A stretch of DNA of 64,000 nt from Vandiemenella viatica (lineage: Eukaryota; Arthropoda; Insecta; Orthoptera; Morabidae), in contig JARYHS010008074.1 in NCBI GenBank assembly GCA_031002005.1, forward strand, positions 271,375,930 to 271,439,929, given 5' to 3'. Shown one piece after another: positions 11,160 through 20,915 of this stretch. The notes beneath the pieces were generated by a model that saw nothing but the letters and a program-made list of their open reading frames with translations, had not been told where the DNA came from and did not search any database. Numbering within the stretch: position 1 is the first letter of the stretch; the number at the start of each line of letters is the position of its first letter. A program made the position numbers and the translations under genes.

Positions 11160-12280
11160 ATATACACAAAGATAAAAATGATGTTTGCGGCTTTTTCTGA
11201 GACTAAAATATTAACTAAAGCACAAAAATCTAACGCATGAGCTACTTCATTTTCAATTCAAAGAATTGAAAGGGCTGAAAGTCGAACTTGACACATCGAA
11301 TAATTTTGAACCACAAAAAATTTATTTCTGCGTACGCAACTGTCTCAGGTATGGTGGCAAAAATTCTCAGGACTAATTACTTCGATAGTGGGGTACACTT
11401 CATTTAATGTTTTTTTTTCTATTAGTTATCTCATCACCGAGATAACGCCGTGGATCACTTCTAATACACGGATAAACCTATTGAGTTGTTCATACAATTC
11501 TTGTTCATCTACGGTATATCAGATGTTTCTCCTATTGTTAGAGATATTTGTAAGTCATTGCATTGCTTCACAAGTTTTACAATCACTAGTTTTCTTTAAT
11601 CTTTTTATGTTGTGCATGAAATCAAATGTGTTTTCATCATGTTTAAGTTCCTCAAATCTATGTTGCCAACTTGCGCGCACATTGTCAACAATAACATACT
11701 AATAGTTTATTTTGAAAATCTCCTCCGCATGAAATTCAAGAGCTTCATTTTTTCTCCTACATAATGAAAGTTCGTTCTCTTACGTTTCCTTCTCACTATA
11801 ATGAACTTTGTTAATATCGTTTTAGTCAGCTGTTTCTCTCGCCGTTACCAAGGATAATGACTCGAAACCATATGCAGACAATTTTCAAGCCAATGTGTAA
11901 ATGCATCATGTGTTGTTTAGCCGCACGTAGTTGCATTTTTCGTTTTGCAACATTTTTCTTATTACATTTATCTTTGTAAGAATGTCATACCATGCGACGA
12001 GAGCAACTACAAATTCGTAGGTAGTTATTTCCTTTTTTATAGACTAACCCAATGACAATCTGTTGTATTTTCTGCTAAATCTCTTAAAGCATCACATATA
12101 TTTTTGGTTGTAGTCCAGTCAAATAAGGTGAAAAAAGGGGCAAACCTCGGAATGAAAGATAACAAGTTGAAAATTTGCTCTTGCTCAAACCTTTGTTTCG
12201 ATATTTTACAAGTTGGCTCAAAAGTCTCATAGAATCTCGTGTACGCCAGTCAAGATAATCAAGGTCAAATATCACAAAAA
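11160..12280 (-). pseudogene. hAT transposase, C-terminal part (ZMYM1-like), opposite strand
   Basis: On the minus strand, the block near 11640 reads RFEELKHDENTFDFMHNIKRL. Further along are DEQELYEQLNRF, LNEVYPTIEVISP and, near 11250, LSALSILCIENEVAHALDF. These are the last third of ZMYM1-like hAT transposases, including the hAT dimerisation region. They complement the plus-strand N-terminal part at 8740-10227 but are inverted relative to it. Frameshifts and stops throughout. Confidence 0.75.
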
Positions 12281-14495
12281 AACAGTTTTTATAAATATCT
12301 CGCTTCCTTTACCCTATATGTTATTTTGATTGCAGAGCATAAAATTCTCTACAAATTTCGTCACAGACAATATTTCACAGCTTTAACCCTTCTTGAGATA
12401 GAGCGTGAAGAGTGGGGAGTGCTTAGCCGTATGGTCGACAGCGCTACTTACGGTACTTAAGTGTAGAATCCAATTATTAAAAACTAAGTGAATCTGACCT
12501 TTATGTGATGTGAGCATTTATTTCGCCACAGTGGCTTAAACAAACATTTTCAGACATACAGTATTCCTTGTTACTTCTCTTGTTTCTTATTCATACCGCT
12601 GCTGTCCTATAATAATTTTTCTGAGGTTTGAGTTATCTTCTATATATTAATATGCTAAGCGAAAACTTATGTTACATTTTTAAGAATATTGCGCGCACGG
12701 AGAAGTGTGAGATTTGGCATAGTTAAAGATTATATGGAGAAGAAGTGAAGGAAGCTAAAATCGATATATAATATGCGTTACAAATACATTAAATTAAGTA
12801 AAATAAAAACGCTCGCTCGCCTACGTAGTTCGCTCAGATGGCTGGTAGATGGCGCAGCCAGCGGCCTTACTTTGTCTTCTTTGGTGAAACAAAACAATCG
12901 AAACTAATCTCTGAACTTATATACAAGCAAGAAGCAACATTTCGAGGGCTGGTAGATAGGGCAGCTAGCGGTCAAAATATTGGTCGAACGTAGGAACTTA
13001 AAGAAATACAGAACGCTAAAATTATATATAATATATTTTACAAACCTTGGAATCGATATAAGCAGTCAGAGATAATCGATTGCTTCAGTTGTAAACAAAT
13101 GCGCAGTTTGTCTCCGGTTTGCGACATGGGCTGCGCAAAACGAATTTCCCGTAAACTTTTTACTCTTGGTCCAGGTCGAATTTCAACCTAACCATGACGA
13201 CTATGACAGAACGAACCTATTTAGGTTGATATGATCCCTGTACCGATAATTTTTACAGTGCTTCTAACATTTCGCGGTTGCGGAGCATCCCATATTTCGG
13301 CATTTTAATTTAATTCGTGCCGACTTTTCCGGAAAAGGAGAGTGCTAAACGTGAAGAGGACGCTATAAGGAAACAGTTAATCCAAATTTCAACAGGTCAG
13401 TAACAGTTTTTCACTGGTGGAGAATGCCACCCCACCCAAAAATATAATAAGCATAGTTAATACATGTTACAAGTAGATTATTAAAATAAAAATTTAATTT
13501 GTGAACGTGTGTGTGCGCGTGAAATAGGATCGGAGCCAACGTTCTTACGTGAATTCCCCGCATTGAGACACTCTGTGGTCTTTGGTAAAACGAAAGACTC
13601 GGATAAAGTAGAGATTAATGTTTGAAGTTATGAAAGGAATTCTTTGAAAAGGAATGTAGCGATTCTGCCAGATACTATATGGTCATTTGATATTTAAAAT
13701 GTTAAACTTTGGTTAAGTATCTTTTGATTTTTTAATTTCAGTAATTTCATTAGAGAGAGAGAGAGAGAGAGAGACAAGAAATAAGGAATACTTATTTGCG
13801 TGAAATTCAAAATGATAATAGGCCAAATTTAAATAGCGAACACACAAAATGACGAAATTATTTTGATAGATGCATTTAAATGCGCATGTTTCATAAAGCT
13901 AAAGCAGTTTTCCGGCCTTAAGTCAAAATGAATATTTTGAATTGAAATGAACCATCGATAAATACATTTCATCATTTAATATGGTTAGATTAGAAGCTAA
14001 AATTTAGCATACAGTCACGCGTGGAGTGTATCGTTTTTAATTTTATAGGTAATGCAGAGAATTACTAGATTATTACTCTTTCATGAAAGAAACTAGACAA
14101 CTTAATTAATTACGGTCGAATTTAGATCGCTGGGCAATCACTAGTTATTAATAAATAAAGACTATCTTCTGCCACGGCTTTGCTCGAGTGGAATTTATAA
14201 CGCATTCGTACACGTATTCGTATCTGAATCCCACAGGAACTACTTTATCGATCGGGATAAAAGTAGATAACCAATACATTATTCCAAATTTTATTTTAAG
14301 CCATTTAGACGTGAAACAGTAAAAACTTTCAAGCAAACTAACTTTTGCATTTATAATATGAGTAAAATGTAAAAAAAAAAAAATTGTTATCTTCAATCTG
14401 TCTATAGGGACACCCAAATCACGAATAAGCGATTCCACATTTGGGGCGCCACAATGAGATCTCGCACCACCTAAAAAATTTCTAGGGCCGCCTCT
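12281..14495. other. Right interior of the 6.3-kb hAT, noncoding
   Basis: No coding remnant recognised. Two short motifs each occur twice: GCTGGTAGATGGCGCAGCCA near 12841 with a relative near 12950, and GCTAAAAT.GATATATAATAT near 12755 with a relative near 13014. A GA microsatellite is at 13752-13774. Confidence 0.5.
13752..13774. repeat. (GA)n microsatellite
   Basis: About eleven uninterrupted GA dinucleotides. Confidence 0.97.
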
Positions 14496-14504
14496 GCTCT
14501 TGAA

Positions 14505-15228
14505 CAGTTCACACCTTTGTGCCCAAACTACCACATGCAAAATATTTCAGCCCTCGTTTAGCATTAAATACTCGTCTGGGTGGCTTCTCTTTATAATCAC
14601 CTGTTGACCTGCACTTCGCTTGTTCATACGTCACACTTGCTCAATTGCCTCATTAAATGTCTTGGGTTTCTGTTGGCTTACATATTCTTCAATTTCACCT
14701 CCTAAACCACCTAAGAACGCGTCGAGTGCCCTTTGATCTGCCTCGTGCCTTACAAGATTATTCTTCTTATGGTCTCTCCTCGGCGCCCTTCAATGTGAGT
14801 GTGATATCATTTACTACTTTAATTCTATCACCAAAATGTTGGATGTCCTCCCTATGCTGTCTTCTTAATTTAGATTACTGTTGCCTATAAAATCTCAATG
14901 TCTGCTTCTTAGAAAAACGCTATTTGCAATAATCATCATAAACAACACACTTAAATGCTTCACCGACCAATTTGGTTCTCAGAATCCTCATTTTCTCAAT
15001 ACTTGACAAATCACTAAATGACAAAAAATCTTCAAATTTCAGTAAAAATTCCTGAATTGACTCATTAGATGTTCCACCATATGTTATATTACTTGACATA
15101 ACTGCATTATTAACTTTAGACTTCAATTCAGGATCAGCAGTTATCTGGGGATTTAATTACGCCAATCTTTCACTCTAAATGTTTACTGCGTCTTGCAAAG
15201 GGACTTCTCTATTCTGTAGGACAGACAT
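14505..15228 (-). pseudogene. Retrotransposon gag (capsid region)
   Basis: From an ATG at 15228 on the minus strand, interrupted frames read a gag-like protein. Blocks include SIQEFLLKFEDFLSF and MRILRTKLVGEAF (14920-15126). Further along are HEADQRALDAFLGGLGGEIE (near 14735), KPKTFNEAIEQA and TYEQAKC. A degenerate zinc knuckle at the hAT junction reads CGSLGHKGVNC once one frameshift is allowed; its first Cys codon is TAT. Several stops could derive from CAA. The residue pattern fits Ty3/gypsy-type capsid, though no RT is present to confirm it. Confidence 0.7.
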
Positions 15229-15574
15229 GTTGATTTCCACTCACCTATTAGCCGAATTTCGAAGTTACTGCTCGGTGTGCTCGAATCGCCGTTCACCTAC
15301 TACTAAGCTCCGTCTCTGTAATTCACCGACTGACGCTACTGCCATTGTCTGCAGGCTGCTCCCGCGTTGTTCCTCACCACTGTTGGCTGCACAGGCTGCT
15401 TGTTGGCTCCACAAGTTGCTTGTTGGTTCAACAGGTTCCTGGCTCGAATCGACGATCTCTTTGTGCCAGGTACTGTTGCACAATTTTTTTTGTCTTCCAA
15501 CTATCAACCTACACTTTCTGACATCTTCTGTATCACATAAATCCCACGATCTGGCAACCACTTTGTGATGGCTT
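15229..15574. other. Gag leader region of the LTR element
   Basis: Sequence between the primer-binding site and the first plausible gag ATG. A 98-codon minus-strand frame (15265-15561) has no recognisable motif and lacks an ATG start. Confidence 0.4.
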
Positions 15575-15589
15575 CGTTTTCTGACACCA
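15575..15589 (-). promoter_or_regulatory. Primer-binding site candidate
   Basis: The minus strand reads TGGTGTCAGAAAACG here, nine bases after the LTR end. TGGTGTCAG matches the 3' end of leucine tRNAs used as primers by some insect LTR elements. tRNA identity is inferred from memory. Confidence 0.6.
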
Positions 15590-15598
15590 GGTGATTTT

Positions 15599-16007
15599 TG
15601 TTATGGCAGTGTCACCTAACTGTATAGACTAAAAAAGTATTAGTTATAGTTTATAAAAATAAGAAGGTTGCGTAAAGTTCTTATGGCTTGAGTGGTGGTA
15701 GCGTGATACAGATTTTATAGGTTGCAGCAAAAGTTCAGGTTTATTGCCTTTCTTCAATCATAGATAGTTTTACAAATGTTGAACCCAACTATTGTCCATG
15801 CAAACTGTTAGCCACTATCCATGCCCTACCAAATTTGGAAGTGTTTCTGCCTAAATGGGATAGCAAAACTGATTGTTGGTAGTACGCTGCCTACTTTGAA
15901 TGTTCTTACAAGACCCTTCATCACATACGCACTCACGAGAAAGCACTGACCACTTATCATGTGCGCACGTCGTGTTGCCGGCTACTGGCGTGGCTCTGCC
16001 TCTAACA
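15599..16007 (-). repeat. 5' LTR (409 bp)
   Basis: The minus strand begins TGTTAGAGGC at 16007 and ends CCATAACA at 15599, giving the 5-bp terminal inverted repeat TGTTA..TAACA. An AATAAA lies inside (GGCAATAAACC near 15740), as expected near the R/U5 boundary. The primer-binding site follows after a 9-bp spacer. No second LTR is in the window, so this rests on structure alone. Confidence 0.7.
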
Positions 16008-16162
16008 CTTGGCGTTTGCAGAATATTACGGGAATTTATTTTGTCCTCTTACATTGTTGACAAAAACAATAATAGTTTAGTGAGCCTTATGGCCTTTCTT
16101 TCTGCTCCATTGTTTTTTAGTTTAAAAAACTGCTGATGTAATTCCTGGAGAGTAAGTAAAGG

Positions 16163-16700
16163 TTTTTTTTTTTATTATTATTATTCATTTGATGCAATCC
16201 TATTCATCTTAATTTCAACATAGCCTGTATAACCTACATCCTCAATTTAACTCCTGCATACATTCTTATCCTTAACTGCCTCTATGGCCTCCTCTATTAA
16301 CCAATCCCATGTCTTAAAATGTAGCCGACAATCTGATCTCTCTGTGAGACTATTTCACAAACTTGTTAACTCACCCATGTTCATTATCCAACCATTTGAT
16401 TTCCAGCATCCTGCTACAGCACCACATTTTAGATGCTTCAATTTTTCTACTTTTTTGACAACCATAAAGTTCTGTGCCCCATACCCTATATATACAGTTT
16501 TAAAAAGTTCTGTCTGTGACCCAGATCAATATTTAAAAATTACTCTTTTTCAAGGTTCTTTTCACTAATGCTGTCCTGCTTTTAACATAATTCCTTATTT
16601 TGTAATTTTACTTCTTAAGTAACATAATTCAATTCTGCTATTATACCTGATCCTACTGCTATAATTTAATCTATTACTACTCCTATTGTCTTTAGTACAC
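16163..16700 (-). mobile_element. LINE copy 2 (3' fragment, same family as copy 1)
   Basis: Minus-strand sequence aligns with 2000-2605 of copy 1. Blocks include AFMKKR-like ends, GTELYG, KIEASKMWCCSRMLEIKWLD (compare EAFEMWCYRRMLKIRWTD) and GGATTGCATCA just before the tail. The tail is (ATT)n then a T run on the plus strand at 16163-16173. Many stops and frameshifts: an old, 5'-truncated copy. Confidence 0.85.
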
Positions 16701-16842
16701 TTCGCTCAGAATTTTGTCTGTGACTTTGGACACCGTTGGTCAGCACTACACCTAAACAGAAGGAGAAAGGGAATACTTTCCGATTTTTCAGCTAAGGCTG
16801 TCAGCGAGCTCACTTCCAGTGGCCTTTTTGAGGCTTGAGACT
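16701..16842. other. Short spacer next to the I-clade LINE
   Basis: Nothing recognised. It ends with the GCAGGTAAGGG target duplication (16843-16853). Confidence 0.5.
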
Positions 16843-16876
16843 GCAGGTAAGGGTTGTGGTTGTTGTTGTTTAGGTT

Positions 16877-17239
16877 TTAGGGCGCGTCGACGACGAGGTC
16901 ATTAGCGCCCTAACAAAAACCAGGCGTGACAACATGGCGAAATTGCCGTCTGTGTGGTCGAATGTAAAGGGGTCGGCCACAGAGACAGCACAATAAAATA
17001 CTAACATACTAACTAAAATACCGTCTGCGTGGCCGACTGTAAAGAGATCGGCCACACAGACGGCAACATAAAACTGTGACTAGAATATAAAATTACATAC
17101 ATTAACTGGTTGGCTGTAGAAGGGCCTACCAGGTTAAAAAACAAGTTAGATGGCTGGCTGTAAAAGGGCCAGCCATATAAGCAGTGTCACAAATAAAAAC
17201 AGTACTTGGATTGGTGGTTGTAAACGGCCACCAATCCAA
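16877..17239 (-). other. 3' UTR array of six hairpins
   Basis: Plus-strand stems lie at 16877-16913, 16945-16989, 17021-17063, 17106-17132, 17150-17176 and 17206-17239. The last is a perfect 12-bp stem and the fifth a perfect 9-bp stem. Five of the loops share TGTAAANGG on the plus strand (CCNTTTACA in the transcript). The terminal one, next to the tail, has a different loop. The stems differ in sequence and length, so the array is not a simple tandem duplication. A role in RT recognition or RNA stability is inferred. Confidence 0.85.
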
Positions 17240-17247
17240 TCTGGAAC

Positions 17248-20200
17248 CTAGGCCGATCTGCCCAAAATTTTTGGGACAAGACCGGCCAAGCTGCAAAACA
17301 TTAAAACCTTAGCCACGTATTCACGGACATCGCTTAAAATAAGGGACAGATCATTGGCTAAGCCAACGTCTGACCTTATATCTAAAAACAATACACATTC
17401 GGTTAAAATGTGGCGTACCGTCAAAGGTACGCCACAAGCATCACACTCCGGAGGGTCCTCTCGGCGGAGAAGGAAACCATGTGTCAGAGGACAGTGCCCT
17501 ATTCGGAGGCGAGTAAGGAGAACCTCATCCCCCCTCGCCCGCTGGAAGGAGCTGCTCCACGGCTGAACGGTCGGTTTGACCAGCCGGAGCTTGTTATGCT
17601 CAACTTCCAGCCACTGCCTCTGCCAAACATCAAAAACAAATCACTTCGCCGCCGAGGACTTTGGGACCAGTTCAAAGTCGGTTCTGACCTTGTCGCAGGC
17701 TAACTTGGCAGCTACATAAGCTGCCTCGTTCCCCCTGATTCCCACATGGCCCGGTACCCAGCAGAATAATACCTCCTTTCCACGAGATTGGAGGGAAAGG
17801 AGGGCGTCCTGGATGTCCTGGACTAGACGATCTGCTGGATACATATTTCCTATGGCCTGAATACAGCTGAGGGAATCACAGCATATGATGAAACACTTCT
17901 CGCGATTTACTTTCATATGCTGGAGCGACTTTAGCACGGCGTAGCACTCGGCAGTAAAAACGCTGCACCTGCCATCAAGTTTATATGTGTAAGTCGCTCG
18001 AGGGAACACGACGGAGCAGCCAACTCCTTTAGCCTGCTTAGACCCATCCGTAAATACCGGGGTAAAATTGTGATGCTGGTTTAAGACATCTCTAAAAATT
18101 CTGATAAAACATTATCCGCGGTACACAGCTTGTTGTGCCGGGATAGTTCTAAAATCATTCTGGGCCTCTTTAAAAGCCAGGGAGGAGATTTACTCCAACC
18201 CTGGTGATAAAAAGAAGGAAGCTCGAATCCGTATTGTTCTAAAATGGCCTTTGTACGGTAGCTGAACGGTTTAGTGGCTCTATGCTGGTTGGTATAGAGC
18301 CGCTCGTAGTTGGGGTGTAGAACTACATCGTACACGGGACTGCCAGGTGTAATGGCAATGTGCAGGTAGTGTCGCACCATGAGGAGTTGCCGGCGGATGG
18401 TAAGCGGTGGCTCGCCCGAGTCAGCATAAATACTGACAATAGGACAATAGGGCTGGTGCGATATGCACCCGTGGCGAGCCGAATTCCAGCATGGTGGACA
18501 CTATCCAGTATACGGAGATAGCTGTCCCGTGCCGAACCATACACCATACAACCGTATTCCAGCCGCGACCGTACAAAGGCTCTGTAAAATTGTAACAGGC
18601 AGGAGCGGTCAGCGCCCCATGACCTGCCACACAGACATTTTAAAATATTTAGAGCTTTTGAGGCTCTGGCTTTCACATCTTTGAGATGTGGTAGCCAGGT
18701 TAATCTGTTGTCTAAAATGAGGCCCAGAAACCGAACTGTTTCAGTAAAACGGTATTCTTCAAGGTAAGATGGGGCTCTGGTAAAAGGCTTCTGCTACGAG
18801 TAAAAAGTACACACCGGGTTTTCTCGGCAGAGAAACGAAAGCCGGTGTGCACTGACCATTCATCCAGCCTGTTCAGCGTGAGTTGCAACTGCCGCTCGGC
18901 GCTTCTCAGGCTGGATGATGCTATAAAAATTAAAAAGTCGTCCACATATAAGAAGTACCTTATGGGACTCCTTATAATGGCACCAATGCTATTGATAGCA
19001 ATTGCGAAGAGTGTTATGCTTAAAACTGATCCTTGAGGAAAACCGTTTTCCTGAATAAAAAGATCAGACACTTCACTACCGACTCGGTACCGGAAGCAAC
19101 GCCCAGATAAAAATGATTTTAAAAATAAGGCAGGTTGCCCCTAAAACCCCATTCATGCAACTGTTTTAAAATAACATGCCGCCAGGTAGTATCGTATGCC
19201 TTTTCAAGACCGAAAAAAACACCCACAAGGTGTTGGCTGCGGATAAATGCATCCTGTATTGCCGCCTCCAGGAGGATCAGGTTATCCAAGGTGGAACGTG
19301 ACTTCCTGAATCCACACTGAAAGCGGCTCAGTAGATTACGGGATTCAAGACACCAGACGAGGCGGCGATTCACCATCCTCTCCAGTGTCTTTCCCACGCA
19401 GCTAGTCAAGGCTACGATAACTACCTGGCAACAATTTGTCTTTTCCAGGTTTTAAAATAGGGATGAGCGTTGCTTCTTTCCACGAGTCGGGGAAGTGTCC
19501 TCCGGTCCAAATATCGTTAAAAATATCCAAAAGGTACTCTTTAGCATCTTTACTAAGATGCCTCAGCATCTGGTACTGGATCTGATCTGGCCCTGGAGCC
19601 GTGTCATTTGCGCTGTTTAACGCCGACTCCAGCTCCCAAGATGTAAATGGGCAGTTGTAGGCCTCTGTATTCGACCAATCGAAGCACAGCACGCGCCTCT
19701 CGGCAGCAACTCTTCGTCGCTGGAACCGAGGGTCATAGTTGGCGGACGAAGTGACAGCGGCGAAGTTCTCCGCCATCAGCTGCGCTATGCTTCGTTCGTC
19801 GGTAATTACTCGTCCATGATCCAGTAATCCAGATACTGGTGGGCGGGAGTACCTTCCAGATATACGGCGAATCGACTCCCATACTTTCGACGAAGGTGTG
19901 GAACAATTTATACTTCTCACAAAGTTCTGCCATGACCTCTTCTTGCTCTCCTTAATAACTCGACGCGCCTTAGCTCTGGCAATACGGAACGCTGCTAGGT
20001 TTTCAGATGTTGGGCACAACCTAAAACGACGCAACGCCCGTCGGCGACCCTGGATGGCGGGACGACATTCATCGTTCCACCAGGTGACGGGCGTCCTTCG
20101 CAGCGTTCCGGAGCTCTTCGGCATGGAAACGTCAGCTGCGTGGTGAATCACTTCTGTGAAGTGACTCACCATCTCCTGTATACTGCAGTCGTACAGAACG

Positions 20201-20914
20201 GCAATAGAGCTGCCAATCTGCACGACTGACGTTCCATTTGCGTCGGTTATTTCCTCTTCCTCGTTCACACTCGACGTGCATCCAAATAGGAAAGTGGTCG
20301 CTACCATGTAGGTCGCGATCCACTTCCCATTGCATGGAGTCCGCAATTGAGGGGGAACACAAGGAAAGGTCAATGGCACATGACGTACCGGTAGCAGTGG
20401 TGAAATGAGTCATTTGCCCTGTATTCAGGATACAAATTTCCTCCTGCTCTATCAATCTACCAACCACTCGGCCCCTGGGGCAATCGGTGGTGGAACCCCA
20501 CAACGCACTGTGGGCGTTGAAATCTCCCAAAAGGAGAAAGGGCCGAGCGAGTTGTCGTATAATGCCAACCAGGTCGTCGTAGCTGACTGACACACTGGGT
20601 GGCAGATAGACAGAGCATACGGTCAGTTGGATTGGACCGTGTATTTTCACCGCTACTGCTTGTAGATCAGAGGTGAGAGCAATAGGTTCGGAGTGGACAG
20701 TGTTTCAGACAAACACAGCCACTTCCCCCTTCGCTCGATCACCCTCGGTATCGTCCTTTCTATAGATGTCATACCCTCTTAGCACAGGTTGGTGAAATGG
20801 TCTAAAATGTGTCTCCTGAAGACAGAGACACAATGGATTAGACCGTGCTAAGAGGTGGACTTCCTCTTTGTGAGCCTGAAAGCTGTTTACGTTCCACTGA
20901 AGTATGGGAGCCAT
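17248..20914 (-). pseudogene. I-clade LINE ORF2 (EN-RT-RNase H), inactivated
   Basis: Starts at an ATG (20914) one base after the ORF1 stop and ends at TAG 17250-17248. Endonuclease motifs: LCLQETHF, LLLGDFNAHS, GSDHFPI. RT motifs: APGPDQI, GFRKSRSTLDNL, motif A as VFFGLEKAYD with the catalytic Asp changed to Gly (codon 19209-19211), then YVDD in motif C. RNase H: FTDGSK, TAECYAVL, CCDSLSC, and GHVGIRGNEAAY where the last catalytic Asp is Tyr. The tail C..C....H....C (ECDACGVPLTVRHILTEC) is kept. In-frame TGA stops are at 20705-20707 and 17641-17643. Frameshifts lie near 20180, 19405 (fits a 5-base loss), 19125, 18755, 18440 (8-bp duplication) and 18108. Confidence 0.92.
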
Positions 20915-20915
20915 T

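Larger units (their letters stand above)
8197..14496. mobile_element. 6.3-kb ZMYM1-like hAT inserted in the LTR element
   Basis: Ends are CAGGGGCGGCCCTAG (8197-8211) and, at the right, CTAGGGCCGCCTCTG (14482-14496), whose complement is CAGAGGCGGCCCTAG. A perfect 8-bp duplication CTCTTGAA flanks it (8189-8196 and 14497-14504). Both subterminal regions also contain GGTGCGAG and GGCGCC. The transposase is in two pieces on opposite strands (plus about 8740-10227, minus about 12280-11160), so the interior has been rearranged. A MITE sits at 10228-10921. Confidence 0.92.
7930..16007 (-). mobile_element. LTR retrotransposon fragment (5' LTR, PBS, gag, protease), split by a hAT
   Basis: Read on the minus strand, the order is LTR (16007-15599), primer-binding site, gag (about 15228-14505), the 6.3-kb hAT insertion, then a zinc-knuckle tail and protease (8188-7950). 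RT, RNase H, integrase and 3' LTR are missing. The gag-protease order and DTG protease fit a Ty3/gypsy-type element, but without RT the superfamily is inferred. Rejoining across the 8-bp duplication restores a continuous gag-protease context, which shows the hAT came later. Confidence 0.8.

Noticed and set aside
14148..14540. 130-codon minus-strand frame as a gene
   Set aside because: It runs across the right end and TSD of the 6.3-kb hAT and has no domain.
17410..17703. Plus-strand frames over the I-clade LINE (also at 19898, 20998, 21436, 21645)
   Set aside because: They are antisense shadows of ORF1/ORF2 coding sequence.
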